14,157 nt of DNA from Bacillota bacterium (GCA_023415595.1 JAEZJW010000135.1:1-14157); one strand, 5' to 3'. Positions 1 through 6,522 are shown, numbered from the stretch's first letter. Notes: generated by a model not told the origin, from the letters alone. Numbers and translations are program-made.

Positions 1-611
1 GCCCGACACCTGCACCATGTCCTGCCTGTCCTACACCGGCGCCCTGCCCGACACCTGCGCCCTGTCCGACCTGTCCTACACCGGAACCGTGCCCGGCACC
101 GGTGCCTTGTCCAACCTGTCCTACACCGGAACCCTGCCCGATACCAGCGCCTTGTCCTGTTTGTCCGACGCCTGAACCTTGCCCCGTCTGCCCGACACCG
201 GAGCCTTGTCCGATATGTCCGGAACAAGCTGTCCGGATCGAGTACAGACCTTATCCTGTCAGAGTGCCTATGCCCTGCCCTAATATCAGGATGCGTGTAG
301 AGTATCGTGAAGTCGCATGTAAGCCGGACTGCAAGATTAAGCCCGGAATAATTCTGGGATGTATCTGGGGATGCAGCTGCTGTGGCAATCATGACTTTGA
401 AGTGAAATTATATAAGATTTGTGGGGATACAAAGGTTCAGCTTTACTGTGAAATAGTCAGCTGCTGTGGCTGCTTTGAATTTGAAGTACCCTATGATGAT
501 TGTTATCTTCTTGAGGTATGTGCTGTAAACCACGGGAGAAAGAAATCTGAATGCAAACCGATTCTAACTCTTAAAAATGTCGGAGTATCCAGCCTGAGAG
601 TAGAAGCATAA
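1..611 (+). CDS. Cys/Pro tandem-repeat protein with Cys-rich C-terminal domain (5' end outside window)
   Basis: The frame is open from the left edge to TAA at 609-611, giving 202 visible residues; the true start lies upstream. Visible residues 1 to about 71 are Cys-Pro repeats built on CPTPEPCP. A short charged linker follows (around RIEYRPYPVRVPMPCPN). From about residue 113 comes a domain with Cys clusters (GCIWGCSCCG, SCCGCFEFEVPYDDCY). Its alternating pattern, ending in a 'xFEFEVPYxxCYLLEV' strand, resembles the prealbumin-like CnaB / carboxypeptidase-regulatory fold (inference by eye). The part after the repeats has 15 cysteines, suggesting disulfide or metal cross-linking. A GTG at 102 is in frame but encodes the Val of a repeat unit, so it is unlikely to be the start. 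I do not recognise a named family. A Cys-rich structural role, for example in spore coat or exosporium, is possible but not shown. A hairpin lies 70 bp downstream. Confidence 0.75.
   Translation, partial: PTPAPCPACPTPAPCPTPAPCPTCPTPEPCPAPVPCPTCPTPEPCPIPAPCPVCPTPEPCPVCPTPEPCPICPEQAVRIEYRPYPVRVPMPCPNIRMRVEYREVACKPDCKIKPGIILGCIWGCSCCGNHDFEVKLYKICGDTKVQLYCEIVSCCGCFEFEVPYDDCYLLEVCAVNHGRKKSECKPILTLKNVGVSSLRVEA
3..215 (+). repeat. In-frame tandem repeat: 45-bp higher-order units, then 27-bp units
   Basis: The DNA encodes a partial unit (PTPAPCPA, 3-26) and then three 15-residue units: CPTPAPCPTPAPCPT (27-71), CPTPEPCPAPVPCPT (72-116) and CPTPEPCPIPAPCPV (117-161). Two 9-residue units follow, CPTPEPCPV (162-188) and CPTPEPCPI (189-215). 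The units differ mostly at third codon positions and at the second and third half-unit residues. That indicates an older expanded array under protein-level constraint rather than a fresh slippage product. The array continues beyond the left edge. Confidence 0.85.
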
Positions 612-649
612 GCCTAATCCGCAGATGAGGAGCACAGGCTGCTTCCTGT

Positions 650-664
650 ATATTACAGTAATAT
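650..664. repeat. 15-bp perfect palindrome (possible operator)
   Basis: ATATTAC-A-GTAATAT is a perfect dyad with a single central base, sitting between the Cys/Pro gene and the downstream hairpin. A one-base centre is too tight for an RNA hairpin, so a protein-binding dyad is more natural. It lies more than 100 bp from the next promoter and chance is possible. Confidence 0.2.
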
Positions 665-681
665 AGCTACTATAGAAACAA

Positions 682-732
682 GGGAAGGGAAGTCGAAGGA
701 TCCTACAGGAAAGGTCTTCTGCTTCCCTTCCC
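682..732. terminator. Hairpin between the Cys/Pro gene and the DJ-1 gene, terminator-like
   Basis: GGGAAGGGAAG (682-692) pairs perfectly with CTTCCCTTCCC (722-732). A further GAAG/CTTC pairing inside extends the 11-bp stem across a small internal loop. There is no T-run on the plus side. On the minus side the stem is followed by a T-rich stretch (TTGTTTCT). It probably ends the upstream transcript, or stabilises its 3' end, but it is not a canonical intrinsic terminator. Confidence 0.5.
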
Positions 733-775
733 GCATTCGTTAGTTCCGGAGAGTATTTTATTCATTTTTGATTTA

Positions 776-784
776 TGCTATAAT
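776..784 (+). promoter_or_regulatory. Extended -10 promoter for the DJ-1 family gene
   Basis: TG-C-TATAAT is a perfect extended -10 element, about 57 bp upstream of the ATG at 841. The -35 position at 17-bp spacing is only T-rich (TTTTAT at 756-761), which fits an extended -10 promoter that does not need a strong -35. Confidence 0.6.
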
Positions 785-840
785 AAAAGTATATAGAGGA
801 CAGGCAATCTTAAATCAAAACGGATGGAAGGAGTTATCAT

Positions 841-1401
841 ATGGCTAAGGTTTATATCTTTTTAGCAGAGGGTTTTGAAGAAATTGAGGCATTAACGGTG
901 GTGGACATGCTTCGCAGGGCAAAAATCGAGATAACTATGGTCTCGGTAACCGGCAGTGAGCTTGTGACAGGATCCCATGGAATTACGACAGTTGCTGATA
1001 TCCTGTTTGAGGATACGGATTATCTGGAGGCGGACATGCTTGTTCTGCCCGGAGGAATGCCCGGTACCGTAAATTTGGCAAAGCATGATGGGTTAAGCCG
1101 GCTGTTGAAGACATTTCATGAGAAAGGTAAGGATCTGGCAGCGATCTGTGCAGCACCCAGGATTCTTGGAACCAAAGGATTCCTGAACGGTAAATGCGCA
1201 ACTTGCTACCCGGGAAATGAGGAGAGCCTCCTTGGAGCCAGATATCAGGATGCAGATGTGGTTACCGACGGCAACATAGTAACCTCCAGAGGTATGGGAA
1301 CTGCAATCGATTTCTCCTTAGCCTTGGTGACAAAGCTGTTGAGTGGAGAAGAGGCTACCAAATTAGCCGGGGCGATTCAATATCGCCATTATCAGCCATA
1401 G
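841..1401 (+). CDS. DJ-1/PfpI (ThiJ/YajL) family protein
   Basis: A 186-residue protein of the usual length for single-domain DJ-1 proteins. Visible hallmarks are the N-terminal strand followed by AEGFEEIEAL, with Glu16 at the position that pairs with the reactive cysteine in DJ-1. The glycine-rich LVLPGGMPG lies near 68-75. The nucleophile elbow AAICAAPRIL places the reactive Cys at 103. The family covers redox-sensing chaperones, glyoxalase/deglycase-like enzymes and intracellular hydrolases; the sequence does not settle which activity this has. Start ATG 841 is supported by GGAAGGAG at 826-833 and an extended -10 promoter upstream. It is convergent with the symporter gene, with only 16 bp between the stops and no clear terminator there. 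Confidence 0.93.
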   Translation: MAKVYIFLAEGFEEIEALTVVDMLRRAKIEITMVSVTGSELVTGSHGITTVADILFEDTDYLEADMLVLPGGMPGTVNLAKHDGLSRLLKTFHEKGKDLAAICAAPRILGTKGFLNGKCATCYPGNEESLLGARYQDADVVTDGNIVTSRGMGTAIDFSLALVTKLLSGEEATKLAGAIQYRHYQP

Positions 1402-1417
1402 AGCCGGGCTATCCTCC

Positions 1418-2749
1418 TCATTGCTGACGCTTTCCGGTCAGATAAGGCGTGATCTTCTTCCGCAGCAGGAACAGGCAGATCAGGTTAGGCAAAGCCATTA
1501 ATGCATTGACAAAATCGGTAAGCTCCCATACTAAATCAAGTGACATAACAGAACCGACGAAGATCATCAGGATGTAGCAAAGGCGGTAGGTGTTGATTCC
1601 GTTTTTGCCAAATAGATATTCCACAGCCTTCTCTCCAAAATAGGACCAGCCAATTAAGGTTGCTGTTGCGAAGGCGATCAGAGAGATACCGAGTATGATG
1701 CTCCCATATGGTATTGCATCAAAGGCGGCAGTGGTTAGTTCTGCAAACGAATAACCTTCGGCAGAAGCAGGATAGCGGATCAGGTTAGTCGTAATGACCA
1801 GCCCTGTGATTGCGCACATGACTACAGTATCCCAGAAGGTTGCACTCATAGAAATGAGCGCCTGTCTTGAGGGGTGGGAGGTCTTAGCACCGGCGGCTGC
1901 GATAGCTGCAGAGCCTAACCCGGCTTCATTTGTGAACAGTCCCCTGGCAATTCCATACCTTGCTGCTGATTTTACCGTACTGCCGATAAAACCGCCTGCA
2001 ACTGCAGCCGGAAGCTTCGCAGGAAGGAAGGCGGAATGAAGGATATAGCGGGTGGCTTCCAGAAGATAGGGGAAGTTAATGACTAGCAGGACCATACAGC
2101 CGAGAATATAGAAGGCACCCATCGCCGGTACCAGCTTCGTGCATATTTTTCCGATGGAATTGATTCCACCCACAATGACAAGTCCGACAAGGACGGAGAT
2201 AATAATACCCGCTGCAAATTCCGGGATACCCCAAAGTGTACGGACTGTCTCAGTAACAGCCCTGGCTTGGGTGGAACACCCGACACCATAGGAGGCAATC
2301 AATGTGAAGAAGCTGAACAGAATCGCCAGCCACTTCTTATTCAAGCCATATTCCAGGGCATACATAGGGCCGCCGATATAGGTACCGTCCTCAGTCCTGC
2401 GCCGGTATAATACTCCTAGGAAGCATTCTGCATAGGAGGTTGCCATACCAAGGATTCCTGTGAGCCAGCACCAGAGAATGGCTCCGGGACCGCCCAAAGC
2501 CACTGCGGTGGATATACCAACTATATTACCCGTACCGATGGTGGCTGCAAGAGTAGCAGTCAGCGCTCCGAAGCCGCTCAGATCCCCATCGGCGCCCTTT
2601 TCCGGTGTAACGGACATTCGGATTCCCTTACCGATATGCCGTTGAACACCCCTAAGATGAACTGTAAAGTAAATATGAGCTCCAAACAGCAGGGCCGGCA
2701 TTGGAATACCCCAAAGAAACTGATTGATGGATTTGAGGAGCGTTAGCAT
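1418..2749 (-). CDS. Alanine/glycine:cation symporter (AGCS) family protein
   Basis: A 443-residue integral membrane transporter that would import a small neutral amino acid (alanine or glycine) with Na+ or H+. Family signatures include GTGNIVGI (residues 72-79 from the chosen start), a Gly-rich stretch into WCWLTGILGMATSYAE, the YIGGPMYALEYGL segment and GLFTNEAGLGSA. Many hydrophobic segments run to the C-terminus, which ends in a basic tail. The frame is open upstream to a TTG at 2822-2824. The ATG at 2747-2749 is preferred because CGGAGGA sits 6 to 7 nt before it and family members start near MLTLLKSINQFLWGIP. A glycine riboswitch often precedes such genes in Firmicutes, but I see none. 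A short ORF with a good ribosome binding site lies upstream on the same strand. The exact substrate is inferred from the family. Confidence 0.93.
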   Translation of the reverse strand: MLTLLKSINQFLWGIPMPALLFGAHIYFTVHLRGVQRHIGKGIRMSVTPEKGADGDLSGFGALTATLAATIGTGNIVGISTAVALGGPGAILWCWLTGILGMATSYAECFLGVLYRRRTEDGTYIGGPMYALEYGLNKKWLAILFSFFTLIASYGVGCSTQARAVTETVRTLWGIPEFAAGIIISVLVGLVIVGGINSIGKICTKLVPAMGAFYILGCMVLLVINFPYLLEATRYILHSAFLPAKLPAAVAGGFIGSTVKSAARYGIARGLFTNEAGLGSAAIAAAGAKTSHPSRQALISMSATFWDTVVMCAITGLVITTNLIRYPASAEGYSFAELTTAAFDAIPYGSIILGISLIAFATATLIGWSYFGEKAVEYLFGKNGINTYRLCYILMIFVGSVMSLDLVWELTDFVNALMALPNLICLFLLRKKITPYLTGKRQQ

Positions 2750-2917
2750 GAAGAGTCCTCCGAGGTATGATTTGTATATGTATATGAGGAGGATATGCCG
2801 GATAGAAACATTGATTTTCTCCAAGATGGCATGTTTGGTGATTATAGCTTATTTTCTTTTTTTAGCGGGTCTGTGCAGTTAAAAAATGATTATGAAATGA
2901 TAATAAATGTCGCATTA

Positions 2918-2953
2918 TCAAACAGTGGAAAGGGTAACATTAATTACCATCAT
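2918..2953 (-). CDS. Possible 11-codon leader ORF upstream of the symporter
   Basis: On the minus strand AAAGGAGGG (2961-2969) sits 7 nt before ATG ATG, giving MMVINVTLSTV then TGA. The ribosome binding site is as strong as that of any real gene here. The symporter start is 168 nt further on. The peptide is rich in Val and Thr rather than Ala or Gly, so classic attenuation by the transported amino acid is not indicated. It could be a leader peptide, a decayed gene start or chance. Confidence 0.25.
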   Translation of the reverse strand: MMVINVTLSTV

Positions 2954-3028
2954 AATAAATCCCTCCTTTGTCAACAATAAGATTACAGGCAATACAAATA
3001 CAAAAATCACTCGCGGTAATAAATGATC

Positions 3029-3095
3029 AGATCAGGTCATTGACCATAGATCTGGTCAGGATAGTGAACCGGAGATCCGGAGCATTAAGTGAACC
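3029..3095. repeat. Short direct repeats and dyads upstream of the spore protein gene
   Basis: This lies in the gene-free stretch 2750-3162. AGATCAGGTCA (3029-3039) recurs as AGATCTGGTCA (3048-3058). AGTGAACC occurs at 3063-3070 and 3088-3095. Between them is the dyad CCGGA-GA-TCCGG (3069-3080). The segment 3029-3053 can also fold as a hairpin (AGATC/GATCT and GGTC/GACC arms). I could not place a convincing sigma-G promoter for the spore protein gene. The repeats may be operator-like sites in this divergent intergenic region or chance. Confidence 0.35.
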
Positions 3096-3162
3096 GCTGA
3101 ACCTACATTCAGATGATTTTGTAAGTTGATTGCTTTGATTAAACAAAATGGAGGTGAAATTT

Positions 3163-3384
3163 ATGGCAAATAACAATAACAGTGGATCTAACAGAGCAGA
3201 GGTTCCTCAGGCAAGAGAAGCTCTCAATCGCTTTAAGATGGAGATTGCTAACGAACTTGGCGTTCCGTTAAAGCAGGGTTACAATGGTGACTTAACAAGT
3301 AAACAGAACGGTTCCGTAGGTGGAGAAATGGTTAAGCGTATGATCAGAAACCAGGAACAGTCCATGTCAGGTTCAGGTCAGTAA
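3163..3384 (+). CDS. Alpha/beta-type small acid-soluble spore protein (SASP)
   Basis: A 73-residue protein that in this family coats spore DNA, protecting it from UV and heat, and is later degraded as an amino acid source at germination. Signatures are AREALNRFKMEIANELGV and GDLTSKQNGSVGGEMVKRMI, the two conserved helical segments. The germination protease site is the EIANE motif, with cleavage expected between Glu27 and Ile28. An in-frame ATG at 3148 overlaps the ribosome binding site; GGAGGTG at 3150-3156 with 6-nt spacing fixes the start at 3163. A strong terminator follows, so it is monocistronic. Forespore (sigma-G) expression is expected from family knowledge, but no clear matching promoter was found. 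Its presence implies that the organism sporulates. Confidence 0.95.
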   Translation: MANNNNSGSNRAEVPQAREALNRFKMEIANELGVPLKQGYNGDLTSKQNGSVGGEMVKRMIRNQEQSMSGSGQ

Positions 3385-3413
3385 TTTTATATCATGAGTC
3401 AGCATAAGCTGAT

Positions 3414-3450
3414 AAAAAACATCACCGGTTTTTTCCGGTGATGTTTTTTT
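3414..3450 (+). terminator. Intrinsic terminator of the SASP gene
   Basis: CATCACCGG (3420-3428) pairs perfectly with CCGGTGATG (3435-3443) around a six-T loop. Seven Ts follow (3444-3450), and six As precede the stem. This is a textbook Rho-independent terminator 30 bp after the stop codon. Confidence 0.95.
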
Positions 3451-3465
3451 GATCATGATTCACAT

Positions 3466-3489
3466 AATGTCTGCGAAGCTGACATTTTT
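3466..3489 (+). terminator. Small second hairpin followed by Ts
   Basis: AATGTC-t-GC (3466-3474) pairs with GC-t-GACATT (3478-3486) across a GAA loop and a T-T mismatch, with three more Ts after the stem. It is either a back-up terminator after the SASP gene or an incidental structure. Confidence 0.3.
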
Positions 3490-3520
3490 GAATTTTATCA
3501 TTCCAAATATTTTTGCAATA

Positions 3521-3529
3521 TGTTAAAAT
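3521..3529 (+). promoter_or_regulatory. Extended -10 promoter for glmM
   Basis: TG-T-TAAAAT is an extended -10 element with five of six matches to TATAAT. The -35 region at 17-bp spacing (TTCCAA) is weak. It would give a 5' leader of about 115 nt before the glmM ATG at 3651. Confidence 0.45.
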
Positions 3530-3650
3530 GAGTAGAACAAAATATGAGAAACTACGATTTAGAAGAAATAGGCAGCATATATTAATAAAGAATGTTTAAA
3601 AGATATCCATTCACCGGATACTTAATAATATGTCAGAAAGGAATTTGTAA

Positions 3651-5000
3651 ATGGGCAAATATTTTGGCACGGATGGTTTTCGTGGGGAGGCTAATGTTGA
3701 TCTTACGGTTACACATGCTTATAAAGTAGGAAGGTTCCTGGGTTATTATTACAGCAAGGACCATAAAGCTAAAATAGTGATTGGTAAAGATACCAGAAGA
3801 TCCAGTTATATGTTTGAGTATTCTTTGGTGGCAGGACTTACAGCCAGCGGGGCTGATGTTTATCTTCTTCATGTCACCCCAACACCCAGCATCTCCCATG
3901 TTGTCAGGACAGAAGGCTTTGACTGCGGAATTATGATATCAGCAAGCCATAACCCATATTATGATAACGGAATTAAAGTAATTAACGGAAACGGCTACAA
4001 GCTGGAAGCAGAAGTGGAGAAACTGATTGAGGAATACATAGACTGTAAGGAGGATAACCTTCCCCTGGCATGCAGGGAGGATATCGGAAGAACTGTAGAC
4101 TATGCGATCGGCAGAAACCGTTATATCGGGTATCTGATATCGTTGGCAACCAGATCCTTTAAGGATATGAGAATTGGACTTGATCTGGCGAATGGCTCTG
4201 CGACAACGGTTGCCAAAGGTGTTTTTGACGCACTCGGAGCGAAAACTTATGTGATTAACGGAGAACCGAACGGAACAAATATTAACCTGGATTGTGGCTC
4301 CACCCATATGGAAGACCTCCGTAAATTTGTTGTGGAAAATAGCCTTGATGTAGGTTTTGCCTTTGACGGTGATGCAGATCGATGTTTGGCAGTCGATGAT
4401 ATGGGCAATATTATAGATGGTGATCTTATCATGTATTTATGCGGAGTCTATATGAAGGATCGGGGAGAGCTGGCAAACAACACAATCGTCACAACGATTA
4501 TGTCTAATCTTGGATTATATCAGGCGCTCGACCGAAGGGGCATCCGTTACGAGAAAACAGCAGTCGGTGATAAATATGTATATGAGAATATGCTTGCAAA
4601 CGGTCATGCCATTGGTGGCGAGCAGTCCGGGCATATCATATTCAGCAAGAATGCCACGACCGGAGATGGTATCCTAACTTCCCTTAAGCTGATGGAGGTC
4701 ATGCTGGAGAGCAAAGCCAAGCTCTCGGAGCTTCATAAGGATGTTACCATCTTCCCGCAGCTGATGAAGAATGTTAAGGTGAGGGATAAGAAGGCTGCCA
4801 GAGAGGACGAAGCTGTTGTAGCGGTGACCAGCCGGATGGAGCAGAGTTTGGGGCAGGATGGCAGGATCCTGGTCCGTGAAAGCGGAACCGAGCCGGTGAT
4901 CCGTGTCATGGCTGAAGCGAAAACCAATGAGATCTGTGAAGAATGCGTTAATAGCATCATCCAGGTAATGAAGGACCGGGGTCATATCATAGAGAAATAA
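3651..5000 (+). CDS. glmM: Phosphoglucosamine mutase
   Basis: Converts glucosamine-6-phosphate to glucosamine-1-phosphate in the cytoplasm, on the route to UDP-N-acetylglucosamine for peptidoglycan. The 449-residue length and the MGKYFGTDGFRG start match Firmicutes GlmM. The active phosphoserine is Ser99 in ISASHNP. The metal-binding loop is DGDADR, with Asp239, Asp241 and Asp243. The substrate loop is GGEQSGH, and the C-terminal phosphate loop is RESGTEP (409-415). The usual forms of two loops in this family are DGDGDR and RPSGTEP, so this is a variant; a related hexose phosphomutase specificity cannot be excluded, though overall similarity favours GlmM. AGAAAGGA (3635-3642) supports the start. 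Its frequent neighbours cdaA/cdaR or glmS are absent. A separate promoter after it suggests that tig is not simply co-transcribed. Confidence 0.88.
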   Translation: MGKYFGTDGFRGEANVDLTVTHAYKVGRFLGYYYSKDHKAKIVIGKDTRRSSYMFEYSLVAGLTASGADVYLLHVTPTPSISHVVRTEGFDCGIMISASHNPYYDNGIKVINGNGYKLEAEVEKLIEEYIDCKEDNLPLACREDIGRTVDYAIGRNRYIGYLISLATRSFKDMRIGLDLANGSATTVAKGVFDALGAKTYVINGEPNGTNINLDCGSTHMEDLRKFVVENSLDVGFAFDGDADRCLAVDDMGNIIDGDLIMYLCGVYMKDRGELANNTIVTTIMSNLGLYQALDRRGIRYEKTAVGDKYVYENMLANGHAIGGEQSGHIIFSKNATTGDGILTSLKLMEVMLESKAKLSELHKDVTIFPQLMKNVKVRDKKAAREDEAVVAVTSRMEQSLGQDGRILVRESGTEPVIRVMAEAKTNEICEECVNSIIQVMKDRGHIIEK

Positions 5001-5024
5001 ATTATGGTATTTACAGAATTCATA

Positions 5025-5033
5025 TGTTATAAT
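5025..5033 (+). promoter_or_regulatory. Extended -10 promoter for the tig-clpP-clpX cluster
   Basis: TG-T-TATAAT is a perfect extended -10 element located 25 bp after the glmM stop. The -35 at 17-bp spacing is weak (TGGTAT). Transcription would start near 5040, leaving a leader of about 150 nt before tig that contains two perfect hairpins. No CIRCE element or paired CtsR heptads were found. Confidence 0.6.
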
Positions 5034-5047
5034 ATACTAATGTCAAA

Positions 5048-5129
5048 ATGTCTGTAGTTCAGACATAGTACTTCACAGGTAATTTACCCAACATATTCGG
5101 ATATTTATTTGGAGAATGATCGATTCTCC
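5048..5129 (+). other. tig 5' leader with two perfect hairpins
   Basis: ATGTCTG (5048-5054) pairs with CAGACAT (5060-5066) across a five-base loop. GGAGAAT (5111-5117) pairs with ATTCTCC (5123-5129), also across a five-base loop. Neither is followed by a T-run, so they are not terminators. The second lies about 45 nt upstream of the tig ribosome binding site. They may stabilise the transcript or affect translation; no known leader family is recognised. Confidence 0.4.
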
Positions 5130-5189
5130 GTCTAGTAAGGAACATCGGTAAAACAACTGAGGTACATAAAACAAGGAGGAAATAATAGA

Positions 5190-6284
5190 ATGAGTTTACA
5201 GATTGAAAAATTAGAGAAAAACATGGCAAAGCTTACAATAGAGGCTTCCGCTGAAGAATTTGAGAGTGCAATCGAAAAGGCATATCTTAAGAATAGGAAC
5301 AAAATCAATATCCAGGGCTTCCGTAAAGGTAAGGCTCCCAGAGCAGTCATTGAGAAAATGTATGGACCCAGCATCTTTTATGAGGATGCAGCCAATGAAA
5401 TCATTCCTGAAGCTTATGAGAAAGCAGCGAATGAGAGCGGACTGGACATTGTATCCAGACCTGAGATTGATATTGTCCAGGTAGAGAAGGGAAAGTCCTT
5501 TATTTTTACAGCAGAAGTAGCGTTAAAGCCGGAAGTAACCTTAGGCACCTATAAGGGAGTTGAGGTCGAGAAGAAGGAAGCAGCTGTTACTGAGGACGAG
5601 ATCATGGCACGAATTAACCGTGAGCTGGAGCAGAACTCCAGAATGATCACCGTGGATGACAGAGTCGTACAATCCGGCGATATCGCAGTGATTGACTTTG
5701 AAGGCTTTGTAGATGGTAATGCTTTTGAAGGCGGTAAGGGCGAGGATTATTCCCTGACGATCGGTTCCCACTCCTTCATTGATAATTTCGAGGATCAGTT
5801 AATTGGTAAGAATACCGGCGACGAGGTTGAGGTTAATGTTACCTTCCCTGAGGAATACCAGGCGAAGGAACTTGCCGGAAAACCTGCACTTTTCAAGGTT
5901 AAGATTAAGGAGATCAAGCTGAAGGAGCTTCCTGTACTGGATGATGAGTTCGCTCAGGATGTTTCAGAATTTGATACTCTGGATGAATACAAGGAAAATA
6001 TCAAGGCTACAATAAAGGAAACCAAAGAGAAGGAATTAAAGACTGCGAAAGAAAATGAAGTAGTTGACAAGATTATCGAGAAGGCAGTCATGGATATTCC
6101 CGAACCGATGATTACAGCTCAGGCTAACCAGATTGCTGAAGATTTCGCACAGAGAATGAAGTATCAGGGATTATCCATCGAGCAGTATTTCCAGTATACC
6201 GGTATGGATGCCAAGAAGTTCTTTGAGAGCTTAAGGCCGCAGGCAGTGAAGAGAATCCAGAGCAGACTGGTGCTGAAGCAGTAG
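5190..6284 (+). CDS. tig: Trigger factor, C-terminally truncated by a frameshift
   Basis: Ribosome-associated chaperone and peptidyl-prolyl isomerase that meets nascent chains at the exit tunnel. The 364 residues hold the N-terminal ribosome-docking signature GFRKGKAP (43-50), an FKBP-like PPIase domain at about 163-245 (GDIAVIDFEGFVDG to KVKIKEIK) and most of the helical C-terminal chaperone domain. Family members are about 430 residues. Here the frame ends at TAG 6282-6284 after RIQSRLVLKQ, while the expected continuation EAVAKA is in the next frame from 6275. A one-base loss next to 6275 explains this. A second lesion, an in-frame TAG at 6293-6295, lies in the recovered frame. Either the product lacks the last C-terminal helices, or the assembly has errors here. 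AAGGAGGA (5173-5180) supports the start. Confidence 0.9.
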   Translation: MSLQIEKLEKNMAKLTIEASAEEFESAIEKAYLKNRNKINIQGFRKGKAPRAVIEKMYGPSIFYEDAANEIIPEAYEKAANESGLDIVSRPEIDIVQVEKGKSFIFTAEVALKPEVTLGTYKGVEVEKKEAAVTEDEIMARINRELEQNSRMITVDDRVVQSGDIAVIDFEGFVDGNAFEGGKGEDYSLTIGSHSFIDNFEDQLIGKNTGDEVEVNVTFPEEYQAKELAGKPALFKVKIKEIKLKELPVLDDEFAQDVSEFDTLDEYKENIKATIKETKEKELKTAKENEVVDKIIEKAVMDIPEPMITAQANQIAEDFAQRMKYQGLSIEQYFQYTGMDAKKFFESLRPQAVKRIQSRLVLKQ

Positions 6285-6475
6285 CTAAGGCTTAGAAGAT
6301 CGAGGTTTCCGAGGAAGAATTAGAGAAGGAATTAGCTGATATGGCGACAGCCTACCAGATGGAAGCAGATAAGCTGAAGGAGCTGATCGGTGAGAAGGAA
6401 AGAGATCAGATTAAGGCTGATATCGCTGTCCAGAAAGCAGTTGACCTTGTAGTTGCAGCTGCTAAAGAAGTATAA
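6275..6475 (+). pseudogene. tig: Detached 3' end of tig (out of frame, with an internal stop)
   Basis: Read from 6275 the sequence gives EAVAKA, stop (TAG 6293-6295), then KIEVSEEELEKELADMAT and on through QIKADIAVQKAVDLVVAAAKEV to TAA at 6473-6475. This is a typical trigger factor C-terminus. Restoring one base near 6275 and reading the TAG as GAG (Glu) gives a 428-residue protein, the normal family length. The tail carries no other damage, so the lesions are recent or artefactual. No ribosome binding site precedes the tail. Confidence 0.88.
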
Positions 6476-6493
6476 ATAAACACTTAGAAATCG

Positions 6494-6522
6494 CCGGAAG
6501 CAAACGTAAGATGAGCTTCCGG
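6494..6522 (+). other. Intergenic hairpin between tig and clpP
   Basis: CCGGAAGC (6494-6501) pairs perfectly with GCTTCCGG (6515-6522) around a 13-base loop. No T-run follows and clpP starts 28 bp later, so it is more likely an RNA processing or stability element within a shared transcript than a terminator. Confidence 0.4.

Noticed and set aside
102..104. GTG as the start of the Cys/Pro protein
   Set aside because: The frame is open to the window edge with the same repeat upstream, and this GTG encodes the Val of the unit CPTPEPCPAPVPCPT. No ribosome binding site precedes it.
2795..2980. 61-codon plus-strand ORF between the symporter and the spore protein
   Set aside because: It overlaps the symporter leader on the other strand, has no recognisable domain and its composition looks like AT-rich intergenic DNA. 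The GAGGAGG before it is the only support.
3148..3150. Upstream ATG as the start of the spore protein
   Set aside because: It overlaps the ribosome binding site that is correctly spaced for the ATG at 3163, and family members begin at MANNN-like sequences.
2754..3160. Glycine or other riboswitch upstream of the AGCS transporter
   Set aside because: Neither strand shows the conserved core of a glycine riboswitch, a T-box, or a terminator/antiterminator pair before the gene.
6276..6295. Programmed frameshift or TAG recoding (for example pyrrolysine) in tig
   Set aside because: There is no slippery heptamer or stimulatory hairpin at the shift. Two separate changes are needed, and TAG is used as an ordinary stop by the DJ-1 and rho genes here. 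Mutation or sequencing error is simpler.
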